A model generated the notes under the pieces. That model was not told the DNA's origin and did not search any database. It worked only from the letters and a program-made list of their open reading frames with translations. A stretch of 64,000 nt of DNA from Rhodotorula mucilaginosa (Eukaryota; Basidiomycota; Microbotryomycetes; Sporidiobolales; Sporidiobolaceae), in contig CP137875.1 of the NCBI GenBank assembly GCA_034406715.1, forward strand, positions 1 to 64,000. The letters are read 5' to 3'. This document shows positions 21,284 through 31,552 of this stretch, one piece after another (position 1 is the stretch's first letter; every line of letters begins with the position of its first letter). Both the position numbers and the translations under genes were made by a program.

Positions 21284-21909
21284 TTACACCCTCCTCCGGT
21301 CGGCCATGACGCGGACGATGCACCCGATCCCGGCGACTTCGGTCAGCTGCGCGCGAGCTGGCATCGTCAGCACCCCCCTGCGAGTGTTTCAAAAGAACAG
21401 CACACCCAAAGCGCGCCCTACCTTTTCGTGCCAGCCGAGGACGACGTTGCCGCTCGTGTCACCGAGGTTCTCCATCGCCTTGTAGAGGTACTTCATGAGC
21501 CACAGTTGCTGGTCGGGCGAGAGGGGCGTGACGAGGTCGGGAATGTCGGACAAGCGGGTCGAGTTCAAGATGGTCAAGACGGTCGCGAGGGCGGTGGCCT
21601 GCGAGGTGTATGCGACGAGTCAGTCCCACACACATGAAGTTTCGGATGAAGGACGTTCACCTTTGCCTGACTGATTTCTCGGATCGAGTCCTGTCCATAC
21701 GGGCACGCGTTCTGCATATCCAGCGCGGCCTGCAACGCCCCCGCAAGGTCCCCGCGCTGGACTGCGGTCCTGACGAGTTTGTCCGTCTCTTGCACGGCGG
21801 CGAGGACTTGGGCGGGCGAGCGCGGGTCCGGGTGGTACAGCGTCTCGGGGTCGAGGCGGTCCTCGTCGTACTGGTCGACGTCGATCCTCCGGAAATCTAT
21901 CGGTGCCAT
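21284..21909 (-). CDS. ARC15: Arp2/3 complex subunit 5 (p16-Arc)
   Basis: Subunit of the actin-nucleating Arp2/3 complex at cortical patches. Three exons (21661-21909, 21422-21598, 21284-21346) give 162 aa, close to the family norm of about 150. Motifs are MAPIDFRRIDVDQYDED at the N terminus, RGDLAGALQAALDMQNACPYG, LVTPLSPDQQLWLMKYLYKAM, SGNVVLGWHEK and the C-terminal LTEVAGIGCIVRVMADRRRV, all characteristic of ARPC5. The gene is divergent from OXA1 with about 200 bp between starts. Confidence 0.95.
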
Positions 21910-22142
21910 GCTTGTGTTCGATTGAGAGAGTGAGAGTCGAGTCGAGAGTGGGGCAGCTGGTGGATGACGAGCCCACGCTTTGTAATGCGGCATTACACTC
22001 GAATACAAATACTCTTTGCCCGTTCCGCGTCAGAGGGGGAGCGGCTCGGATCGGAATCTTTTTTCACGACTCTTTTTCGTCGTCTCTCTCTACGCGTGAC
22101 GTGAAGCGATGGCGAGCGCAGGAACAGGAGCAGCTGCTGCTC

Positions 22143-23863
22143 ATGTCCGGCGACGGATCGGCCAACTCGCCACCGTGGCGCCGACCGCTCGTCCAGCGCT
22201 GTTCTCTCCTCCGAGTCGACCGCCGCAAGTCGCACGCCTTACGCCCGACTATAGAGACAAGTCGAGACTGATACCTTGACCCCCGCAGACACGCCTTGTT
22301 CCACTCGCCAGCATGGAAAGCACCGCCAACGCCGTCGCTGAGGAGACCGACGAACGCGCTGCTCCCGTCGCGACGAGGCTTTGCCAGCTCGTCCGTAGCC
22401 AAGTCCGGCGGATGGTTCGGCGGCATGTTTGCCAAACAGCAGCAGTCCGACGTGACTCCCGCGAGTGACCCTGTCGCCGCTGCCTCCGCCGCCGCACCGG
22501 CAACAGCAGACGCGGTCGTAGAATCACCGACACCGCTGCCCCTGACGGCAACCAAACCGATAGAGGCCGTCACGACCACGGAACCCGCAACGACGACGAC
22601 CACGACGGCAGTGCAACACGTCTACGACGGGATCGCGACCGGCACGCTCGACCTCTCGTCCCTCGAGAACGCGTGGGGCCCGCACCCCATCATGCGCCTC
22701 GAATCCCTCTTCCTGCACCTGCACGAGTCGTTCCCCTTGTTCGGCTCGCCCGGTCTCCAATGGGCCGTCCTCATCCCCGTCGTCACCCTCGGCTTGCGCT
22801 TCCTCTTGTTCCCCTTCTTGGTCCGCTCGCAAAAGAACGCCGCGAGGATGGCCACCATCCAACCGCACATGGTCAAGGGGATGGCGCGCGCCAAAGAGGC
22901 CAAAGAAGCCGGAGACGTGCACGGGCAACAGATGGCCCAACTCGAGGTGCAGCAACTGATGCGCAAGCACAACGTCAACCCGATCTCGAACCTCGTCTTC
23001 CCCGTCGCCCAGGCCGCCGTCTTTATGACCATGTTCTTTGCCCTCCGCGGCTTGAGCGGCAGCGGCATCGAGAGCCTCCACACGGAAGGGTTCGGCTGGG
23101 TCCAGGACCTCGCCGCCGCCGACCCGTACTACATCCTCCCCGTCGCCAGTACCGCCCTCACCCTCCTGTCCCTCGAGGTGCGTTCGCGCGTTCCTCTTTT
23201 CCGATATACGATAATCCAGTCACTAATGCCACAGGACCCCACCCGCAGCTCGGCATCGACTCCAACACCCAAGTCCAGACGGCCATGACCAAGACGATGA
23301 AGGGCTCGTTCCGGGTCCTGATGATCCTCGGCCTCTTTGTCATCAAAGATTTCAGCGCCGCCATCCTCCTCTACTGGACCACCAACAACCTCATCTCGTT
23401 GATCCAAACCCTGACCCTCAAAGTCCCCTTCGTCCGCACCTTGCTCAACATCCCGACGCCGCCTCCGAAACCCCAACCGGGCGACAAGGACTATGTCAAG
23501 GAACCGACGTTTGCCGAAGCGTTCCGCAACATGCAATCGTCGGCGATGGAAAAAGTCGACCGGACGAGGGACGAGTCGTACAAGCTCCAGAAACTCAAGC
23601 GCGATTTCGAGGACCACCAGACTGGATCCACCTCGGCTTCGAACGTCTACACGCCGAGGAAACCGCTCAACCGGCCCGTGAGCAAGGCGGGCGTGCGCGA
23701 CTTGACCAACGAGTTGCTCGAAGACGCGCGCGGACCGGCCGCCGACGTCATTCAGGCCGCCGCCGCCCCTTCTTCTCCCGAATCGGGAGACCTCGGTGCC
23801 GCCGAGGCGATGCGCAGGCGACGAGTCGCCGAGGCGAGGAAGCGTCGTCTCCAGGGACGGTGA
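22143..23863 (+). CDS. OXA1: Mitochondrial inner-membrane insertase OXA1 (YidC/Oxa1/Alb3)
   Basis: Inserts mitochondrially encoded and conservatively sorted proteins into the inner membrane. The secure exons are 22289-23177 and 23249-23863. The core has FGSPGLQWAVLIPVVTLG (TM1), the KNAARMATIQPHMVKG loop, NPISNLVFPVAQAAVFMTMF (TM2), PYYILPVASTALTLLSLE, then RVLMILGLFVIKDFSAAILL and YWTTNNLISLIQTL. A basic C-terminal tail of about 130 aa follows, expected for ribosome binding. The presequence-like stretch RPTNALLPSRRGFASSS precedes the mature protein. The first exon is less certain: a Met at 22143 with a donor at 22229 fits phase and gives about 529 aa, while an alternative Met lies at 22109. 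An alternative acceptor near 23234 would break frame. Confidence 0.93.
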
Positions 23864-24088
23864 TTCGCTTATTCGCTCCCCTCTCACTCTTTGTTTGTAC
23901 CAACACCCAACGGGTTCCTCCTCGTTCGCCTTTCTAGATTTTGCAACACCCGAAACAAAAAAAAGCTCGCAATGCATCCACCCTATCGTCACACAAGAAA
24001 GGGAGAGAATCGCCATAGACAACAGGGGTGGGGTCCGGAACCGAGAATGTAAAACATAACGTGCGGAGATTCAACTAAAGGCGGGCCG

Positions 24089-26261
24089 TCACCAGGCGGC
24101 GGAAGCGCGCGCGGCCTTTTTCCGTTCGGCTTGCGCAATGTGCCACAGCTCTGTCGGAGTCGGATGCGCGGCCCACTCTTTCAATCTGTGTGTGGGTTCG
24201 GTTCAATACAGGCGTCAGGACAAACCGACACACGGCAAGAAAGAGAGAGAGCGGAAGCGGACCTGGCTTCGTCCTTGATCATCATGGCGGCGTCGACCAA
24301 CTCGCCTCGCCACTTCTTCCAGCTCGGCGGCGGCGCCGACTTGTACCGCCCGAGGATGATGTCGTCGAGCTGGGTCGTCGTGACGGGCAAGATGGACGAG
24401 TCGTCCGGCGGGACCCAGCGGCTGATGGCCAGTGGCGATCGGGGTGATTGGGGAGACATTCGTATCAGCAAGCCATTGCTCAACGGATCGGGGTCGGCTC
24501 GGCGGCAGTCAACAAGAGAACGCACTGGTCTGCACCGGTCGGGATCGACTTGACGAGGTACGCTCCCTTGACCCTCGTCCCTTGCGTCTTGGGTGGCGCC
24601 GTCAACGGATCGAGCACCATCGCGGGCCAGTACGAATAGTTCGGGAACCGCGCAATCACCGCCTGGCCGACTTTGAACCGCTTCGGGTCCTGTGCGAGTT
24701 CGGCTTCCTCCTTGGCGAGGAGGGCGAGTCGGCGCGCCTTTTCGGCGGCCGGGTCGCGAGGTGGTTTTGCGGTGGCGCGTGGGCGGGGTGGTTTCTTGCT
24801 GCTCGCGTCGCTGCCACTGCCACCGCTGCCGTCCAGTTTTCGCCGTTTCCGCTCGAGTTGCTCTTCGTAGTCACTCGCCAGCTCGTCGAGCTCGCCGTCG
24901 TCGTCATGCTCCGACTCGCTCGGCTCGTCATAAGACGTGAACCGTTTCTTGCCCTTGTTGTGGGACGCCGACTCCTCAGGTGGAGAGTCTCCTCCGTTCG
25001 ACGTCGAGGCATCCCGAATCTTGACCGAAATTTTGCGTTCCCGTTTCGGTCTCGTCTCGTCCGCACCCGCCGCCGCCGCCGGTGCTGAAACGCGCGGTTT
25101 CCGAACCCGAGCCTTGGGCTTCCTGTCGAACGCGCTCGCGCCCGGTGCTGGTGGCGGCGCAAAGCCGGCAGAAGGCGGACCGGTCGGTAAAGCCGACGTC
25201 GACGCAATCGGAGCCGCCCCATCGGCGACGATGGCGGGCGGACCCGACAGACCCGACATCCGCATGGCGAACGCAGCAGCTTTCGAGCCTGCTGCGGGTA
25301 CCGGTACCGATGCTGGCGCCACCGATGGCCTCGGAGGTTGCTCTTGAACAACTGGTGCCGCCGCTGGAACGGCTGGATCTCGCATCGCCTTGTTGTCGGG
25401 AGGCGACGTTGGCTGGCCAGGCGGTGCGGGCGCAGGAGCAACGTTCACTCTAGCAAGCCAAGGGTTTGGTCAGGTCTTGTGCAGGATCAGAGAGACGGAA
25501 CCAAGTTCCAGCTCACTTGGTCGGCTGGTCTTCGTGCTTCTGGGCGAGTTGACCAGGCTGAGGTGGAGGCGCGAATCCGAAGGAAGGCTTGGGCGAGACG
25601 ACTGGCGATCGGGAGCTCTTCCGCTCGACTTTGACGGCGGCAGTAGGGGCGATGTGTTTCCGATCGGGCGCGCTGTTGCCTGGAAGTCAGTCGAAATTGC
25701 GCTGCGAAGGTTGCGCAAAGAGAGGAAGGTGGGGACCAACGTGGGAGCAGTCTCGCCGACAAAGGCGGAACGGACCGCGGACAGCCAGGCCAAGAGATCG
25801 CAGAGGCCGTGCCATCTTGCTCCGTCGTCCGCTGCCGACGATCCAGATGCATCCGTTCGAGAAGCGTTCTGGTCGTCGAGGTCGCCGCACTCTCTCGCGA
25901 GCTGGGCTGCTCCGATCCGGTCCAGCGCAGCGAGGACGACTTGTGCCGTAGCTGTGAACGTCTCTACGTCGCCATTCAGGAGCGCAACGCCCGGCGGGCC
26001 AAGTTTCGCCCGCAAGAGGATTCGGAGCGAAGCCCACGAGTCGGCCTTGGATAACGCCTCGGCGAGCGGCTCGCCTTGATGCGCCGGACGACGAGGCGCC
26101 AGAGTGCGCAGGTCGGCGAGCAACTCCTCGATCAGGCGCGTATGGAACGCAACGACCGCGTTCGACGACGATGGTGATGATGAGGTTTTGAGGTTTGCAG
26201 TCTCGACACTTTCGACGGTCGCCGGCCTCGGAGGCGGAGGCGCAAAGCCGTTCGATGCCAT
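24089..26261 (-). CDS. PWWP-domain chromatin protein
   Basis: Multi-exon nuclear protein. The N-terminal region (MASNGFAPPPP..., residues 1-170) is helical (LIEELLADLRTLAPR, ATAQVVLAALDRIGAAQLA). The reading frame changes between about 25780 and 25690, best explained by an intron with donor GTTCCG and acceptor TTCCAG, after which ...SPKPSFGFAPPPQPGQ continues. The middle is disordered and basic (KAAAFAMRMSG, RKPKARVRKPRVS, KRERKISVKIRD). Near the C terminus is the PWWP fold: FKVGQAVIARFPNYSYWPAM (the SYWPAM core that binds methylated histone tails), then RWVPPDDSSILPVTTTQLDD. Two small last exons end LWHIAQAERKKAARASAAW. Human NSD/BRPF-type and yeast Pdp/Ioc4 proteins share this domain, and the exact class is unclear. 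Confidence 0.85.
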
Positions 26262-26445
26262 GCTCGTAGCGCCTTGTTCGATTCTAGTCTGCGCCGGGCG
26301 GAAGAACCAGAGTGTGGTGAAAGAGAGAGCTTGATCGCCAAACAAACTCGGAACGCCAACCCGACATGGCGGACTCTCGAGGCTACATTTCGAAAATGCT
26401 TTGCAGTTGCAATGGCGATGGTACAAGCAAAAAGGTAGAGACGCG

Positions 26446-29400
26446 CTACCTGCGCCAGCTCGCGCCTGAACTGGCCGCTCCTCCTCCTCCCGACCCAAAG
26501 CCGCCGCCGCCGCCAGCGCCAGCTGAACCGGAAGCAGCTCCAGCACTCGGCGGACGAGAGTTGTACGGCGTGCCAGACCGAGAAGAACCGCCGCTGCTGC
26601 CACCACCACCGCCGAGGAGTCCACCGCGGCCTTTCCACCCTCCGGACGTCGACGAGAACTGCAAGTTGGACGGCGGGTGCGACGCGCCGAAAAAGCCCGA
26701 ACCGCCGCCACCACCGCCGCCGGGCTGGGGCGTCTGCGGACGCGAGTTGGCGCGAGAAGCGACGCGACTGTTGGCCGTCGTGGCCGGACCGAGCGCGTGG
26801 TGGTAACTGTCGAGCAGGTTGCTGACGTTGCCGGTCAAGGTGTCGAGGTCTTTGATCTCTTGCGCGCTCAGGGTCGGGTCGTGCTCGGCATCGACGGCAT
26901 CCTCGTCGCCTTCGTTCTCATCCTCGTCGTCACGGTCAAACTGCCGACCGCGACCTTTGCCGTTCGGACCGCCCTTGTTGTTCCCTGCGCCGGTGAGGAC
27001 GCCCCGACCGCGCCCGCGCGTGATGGCGACGCCGAGACCTTCAAACACGCGCAGCAAAGACAGGTCGAGGATGTCTTTGAGCCGTTCGACGTCGTCGAGC
27101 GCAGAGACCATGTCGGGACGCGGCGCGACGATCGGCAGCCAACCGTCGCACTCGAGGCCTTCGGTCGTGACCTCGAGCGAGTACGCGCCAAAGAGCATGT
27201 ACCCGAGCGGGTCGAGGCGGGTCGTCCCGCGCAGGAACGTCTGCCCCTCGCCCTTGCCGCTCATCGCGCCCGTTTTCGACTTTTCCGTGTACGCGTATAA
27301 CTGCTTCGACGAAGTGACGGGAGCGTCCGAGGCCTTTTCGTTCTTGCGAGAGTTGACCGAAGACGGGTGAATCGCACAGGCCTGCTCGAGGTTTAAAGGT
27401 GAGTGGGAGAACATTTCCTTGACGACGGAAGAAGATAAAAACCCACCCGGTCCTGACTCGTTCGGAGGCTCTTTTCGCTAATTCGGATGGCAAAGTTTGG
27501 CGCAACGGCCGTAGCGATCAAAGCCGCCAGCAACGGCAACGAATCGCCGTTCACGTTCAGTTCGGGCGGGATGATCGGTCCGGCATTGCGGGCAAAGCGA
27601 CCACGGCCGACTGGAGCTGCAGGAGGAGCTGCCGCCCCGCCCGCCGAGATCTGCAGCGCGCCGGCACGATCGAGCGACGAGAGGAGGTGGTCCTTGATCT
27701 TTTGGATCAGCAGCAGAGTCGGCTTCGAAAGGAAGTTGTCGCGGCAGAACGCGTTGGCGGCCTGGGCACGTTCGAGAGAGAGAGAGAGAAGTCAGCAGGG
27801 TCCGCAGCAAAGGGAGGCGTGGAAACGCACATTGTAGTCGGCGCGGCTCTGCAAGTCCCACCAGGCGTTGTAGGCGCTGAGGATGGCGAACGGGTCACCA
27901 CGGAAGTCGGTCGGCGCCCAGGTGTTTTTGATCCGGTCCGCCTCGGCCTTCATCGCGGGCGGACTCAGGAACGGGTCCCGGTTGGTCAAGATGGCGGCGA
28001 GGGTGAGGGTCTGATCGAGGCAGCGGAAGAAGGACCCGAGGAGGCACAGTTTGCCGATCGCGGCCTCGACGGGGAGTTGGAGCAACACGCGCCCGAGGGA
28101 CGTGAGCTTTTCGTCGCGGTCGATCGCGCCGACGTGCAAGAGCGTCTCGAGTGCGGCCGTGACGCGTTGCGGTTCGGGGGGCTGGATCGTCGAGCTCAGG
28201 ACGTCAAACACGCTCAGGCCGGGGAGTTGGAGGCCCGTGACGTGCATCGCGGTCGAGGCGAGGTCGGTGCGGAGCATCTCGACCGTCTGGTGAATGTCCA
28301 TCGAGGCGAACCGCGCCTTGGACACGATGCCGTAGTACTCGCCCGGGCGGTGGCGACCGGCGCGACCGGCCCTCTGCAGCACGTTCGAGGTACCCGTCCA
28401 GGCGCTGACGAGTTGCGAGAGGCGCCGCTCGGGGTCGTAGCGCTTCTCTTTGCACTTGGCGCTGTCGACGACAAAGACGACGTCGGGGATCGTGACCGAC
28501 GTCTCGGCAATGTTGGTCGACAAGACGACGCGGCGGACCCCTTCCCGCGGCGGTTCAAAGACGGCCTGCTGTTCGGCGAGCGGGATGCTCGAATGCAGGA
28601 CGTGGATCTCGAGATCGCGCGAGTTGGCGAAATCGAGGTCGAACAAAGGGTACCGGTGCCGGTCCATGAGGATGTTGCGGACGGCTTGGATCTCGTCCCA
28701 CCCGGGCAAAAACACGAGCACGTGCCCGTCGTCGGAGCGTTTCAAGACGTGGGCAATGATCAACGCCAACAACGGGTACGGCATGTCGAGGTCGTCAATC
28801 TCGCCGACCGGTCTCCCCGTCCTCGGATCGAACGGAATCGAAGGGACCAACTCGCGCTGGAGGTACTGCACGACGCTCTTGTCGTGCAAGACCCACCCTC
28901 CGCGATTCGCGGGCAACCTCAAGTCTTCGAGCTCGTTGATCGTGTCGTCGAGCCAGCGCTTCTCGACCGGGAACGAACGCCCGGGGACCTCGATCACGGG
29001 CGCGAGCGAGCGCGTGTCGGGGTCGGCAAAGTACTCGGTAAACAGTCTTGGGTCGATCGTCGCCGACCTACCGAGGAACCGTGTCAGTCATGAGGCCCCG
29101 AAAGCACTGACTCGTGGGCAAAGTCGGGAAACTCACATGAGAACGACCTTGATCTCCTTCTTGCCCTGCTTCCTCCGCTCCCACAACAACCTCCGGAGGA
29201 CAAACAGCAACAAGTCGGTATCGACATCTCGCTCGTGCACTTCGTCGACACAAACGTGCGTCACGCCGTCGAGGAAACTCTCGCGCTTCGGTCCGGTGGC
29301 GCCTCCAGTCGAAGCGGCGGCGGCCGTCTCGGCCTGTTCGAGGTCGGCCTGCATCCGGCGGAGAAAGAGTCCCGTCGTGCAGAACAAGATACTGCCGTCC

Positions 29401-31280
29401 TTTTTCGGCGGTTTCGCCTCGAACCGGACCTGGTACCCGACGCTCTCTCCGACCGCTTCCCCCCTCTCTTTCGCGACCCGTTCCGCCACCGAAATCGCCG
29501 CGATCCTGCGGGGTTGGGTGCAGACAATGTTGCATTCGCTTCCCTTGCCGGCGAGGATCTCGTCGTCGAGCAAGAGTTGCGGGAGTTGAGTCGTCTTGCC
29601 CGATCCGGTCGCGGCGAGGACGACCACGACGCCACTCGACGAGGTCGAGATCTTGGCGAGGACGGAACTGGCGTGAGAAGTGACGGGCAACGACGCCCGT
29701 TGGGTTTTGAGTTTGACGAGCGCCGGGTCGGACGAGGCTTGGTAGTCTTGCAGGCGCTTCAAGAGCGTCGCCGACTTCTTGTCGAGGAACGCGCGCCTCC
29801 GGTCCGCGGCCTTCTGGGCCGGGGCGTCGTCGTCGAGGTCCATCTGCGCCGAGCGGTCGACGTGGGCGCGGTCACTGGCGTCGCCGTCGTCGGGCAAGAG
29901 GCCCCTCTGCGCGAGGAGGGCGAGTTCCTTTTTCCTTTGGGCCTTTTCATGTTCCCGTTGAACCATCTCCCTCGCCCGTTTATACAACTCACTCTTGCCA
30001 CTCTCGTACACCGCGTCCCTCAAATCCTCTTCGACCTCGCCCGGGGCTTCAAAGACGACATGAGCCGCGACATCCCCCTTCTCGACCAACTTGTTGCGCT
30101 TCTTGTCCTCCCACGCTGACCACAACGAAGGGTCACACCCTTCGAGGTATGAAGCCGTATCGAGGTAGGCGCGGTTCATGGCGTCCTTTTTGGCGCGCGC
30201 TTCGCCGACGCCGATTTGGGCGCCGCCGACGCGCAGGGTGGCGCGCCAGTGAGAGGCGCCGCCCCGGCGCGCGGGCGGGAGGGTCGTGTAGCTCAACTCG
30301 GGGCGACCGAACGAGAAGCGGGTGCCTGCCGGGGGGTCAGGGTTAAGATGAACCGAAACCCGATCTCAGAAGGAAAGGAGGGAACCCACAGTAGTAATCC
30401 ATAAAGGCGCGCGCTTCTTCGAGTCCGACGATGGCACCATTCTGGAGGACGACCCTCCTGCCATCATTCGTTCCCGGGACCGGTCCCGCACCCGCCTGTT
30501 GTAGCTGCTGCTGTTGGGGAGCCACGACTGAAGGCGGCGGGGGGACATACTGGTTCGCGCTGCTCTGGTAGGCGGACCCGCCGGCGGAGGGGCCGTCCCA
30601 GAAGGCAGAAGTTGAAGAGGAGGAGGCGCCTGCAGGGGTGGTTTCGTAGGTCGGACCACGGATGGGGGCTGAAGTCGCGTACAGGTTGACGGAGCGGGTC
30701 GGCAGGTTGGACTGCGCGGGTGGGCGATAAAGAATCGGGGTCAGTTAAATGTCGGGACTGCAAGTCAACGTACGCGCGCACTGACCTTGTTGAAGAGGCC
30801 GCGGGTCGAGAGTTGCAAGCACGCGTCGATGGCGGCAAGTTTCTCTGCCTCTTTGGCAGTCGGGGCGTCTCCCGTCCCGACCACGGGTACCGCCAAGGGG
30901 GGCATCGTCGGTCCCGACGCGTATCCCGAATTGTAACCCAGCGCTCTCTGCGTGGGAGGGGGCGGATCCGGATCGGCGACGATGGTGGCCCTGTAGACGG
31001 CGGGGAGTTTCCCCTCGACGGCGACGCGGTGGGACTGGTAGACGGGGTCGAGGCCGAGTGCTTTGACATAGTTGGCGATGACACCTTTTGGGTTCTCGAG
31101 GTACTTGGACCCGGGCACGAGTTGGTTCTTGTAGGTGCGTTCGAGGCGGGCGAGGTCGTGCAGAGGGCCGGGTGCGGTCGGTGGCGGAGCGGCTGGCTGT
31201 GCTGCGGGGCGGGCGTTGCCTCCTCCTCCTCCCCGGTTTCGCTTTGTCCCGCGGTACCCGCCACGTGCTCCTGGGGCCAT
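26446..31280 (-). CDS. DExH-box RNA helicase, DHX9/RNA helicase A-like, with tandem dsRBDs
   Basis: Long multi-exon SF2 helicase. The N terminus is Gly/Arg-rich (MAPGARGGYRGTKRNRGGG). Two dsRBD-like modules follow: NPKGVIANYVKALGLDPVYQ...KEAEKLAAIDACLQL and FSFGRPELSYTTLPPARRGG...ARAKKDAMNRAYLDTA. Core motifs are I AATGSGKTTQLPQ, Ia TQPRRIAA, Ib CTTGLFLRR, II DEVHERD, III SATID, IV VLVFLPGWDEI, V STNIAETSVTIPDV and VI QRAGRAGR. The HA2/winged-helix region (DPFLSPPAMKAEADRIK) and the OB-fold end (HPSSVNSRKNE, LRGTTRLDPLGYMLFGAYSL) follow, then a Gly/Ser-rich tail. Two dsRBDs plus DEVH place it near DHX9/maleless rather than the spliceosomal DEAH group. The final codons could also be a splice donor (AGGTAG), so the very end is provisional. 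Confidence 0.92.
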
Positions 31281-31552
31281 GGTCGACGAGTGGTCGTTGA
31301 TGAGCGGAGTCGAGTGAGTAGCAGCTCGGGCGGATGCGGCTGGGCGCGCGAGGCGTAGACTTGATCGGCTGTAGTAGCTTCTGCTCAGACGCACTAAGGC
31401 TCTGGACCGGGCGACACTTGACGAGTGGGAGAGCGAGCGAGTCTCTCTCTCGCACGCACGCTCTCTCGTCTCGTCCCCGATCGATCATTCTTTCGCTCAG
31501 TCTGCGCCTCTGTCACACGCAGCTGACTGCAAGAACGAACGCTTCGCCCGGG
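31281..31552. promoter_or_regulatory. Divergent promoter between helicase and NHX1
   Basis: 272 bp between the two start codons on opposite strands, serving both housekeeping genes. It contains a GA/CT-rich stretch near 31426-31470. No specific factor site identified. Confidence 0.5.

Noticed and set aside
25470-25690. Continuation of the first PWWP-gene frame to its own stop
   Set aside because: The alternative frame gives a natural sequence that splices in phase into the next exon, so the in-line reading to the stop is taken as intron read-through.
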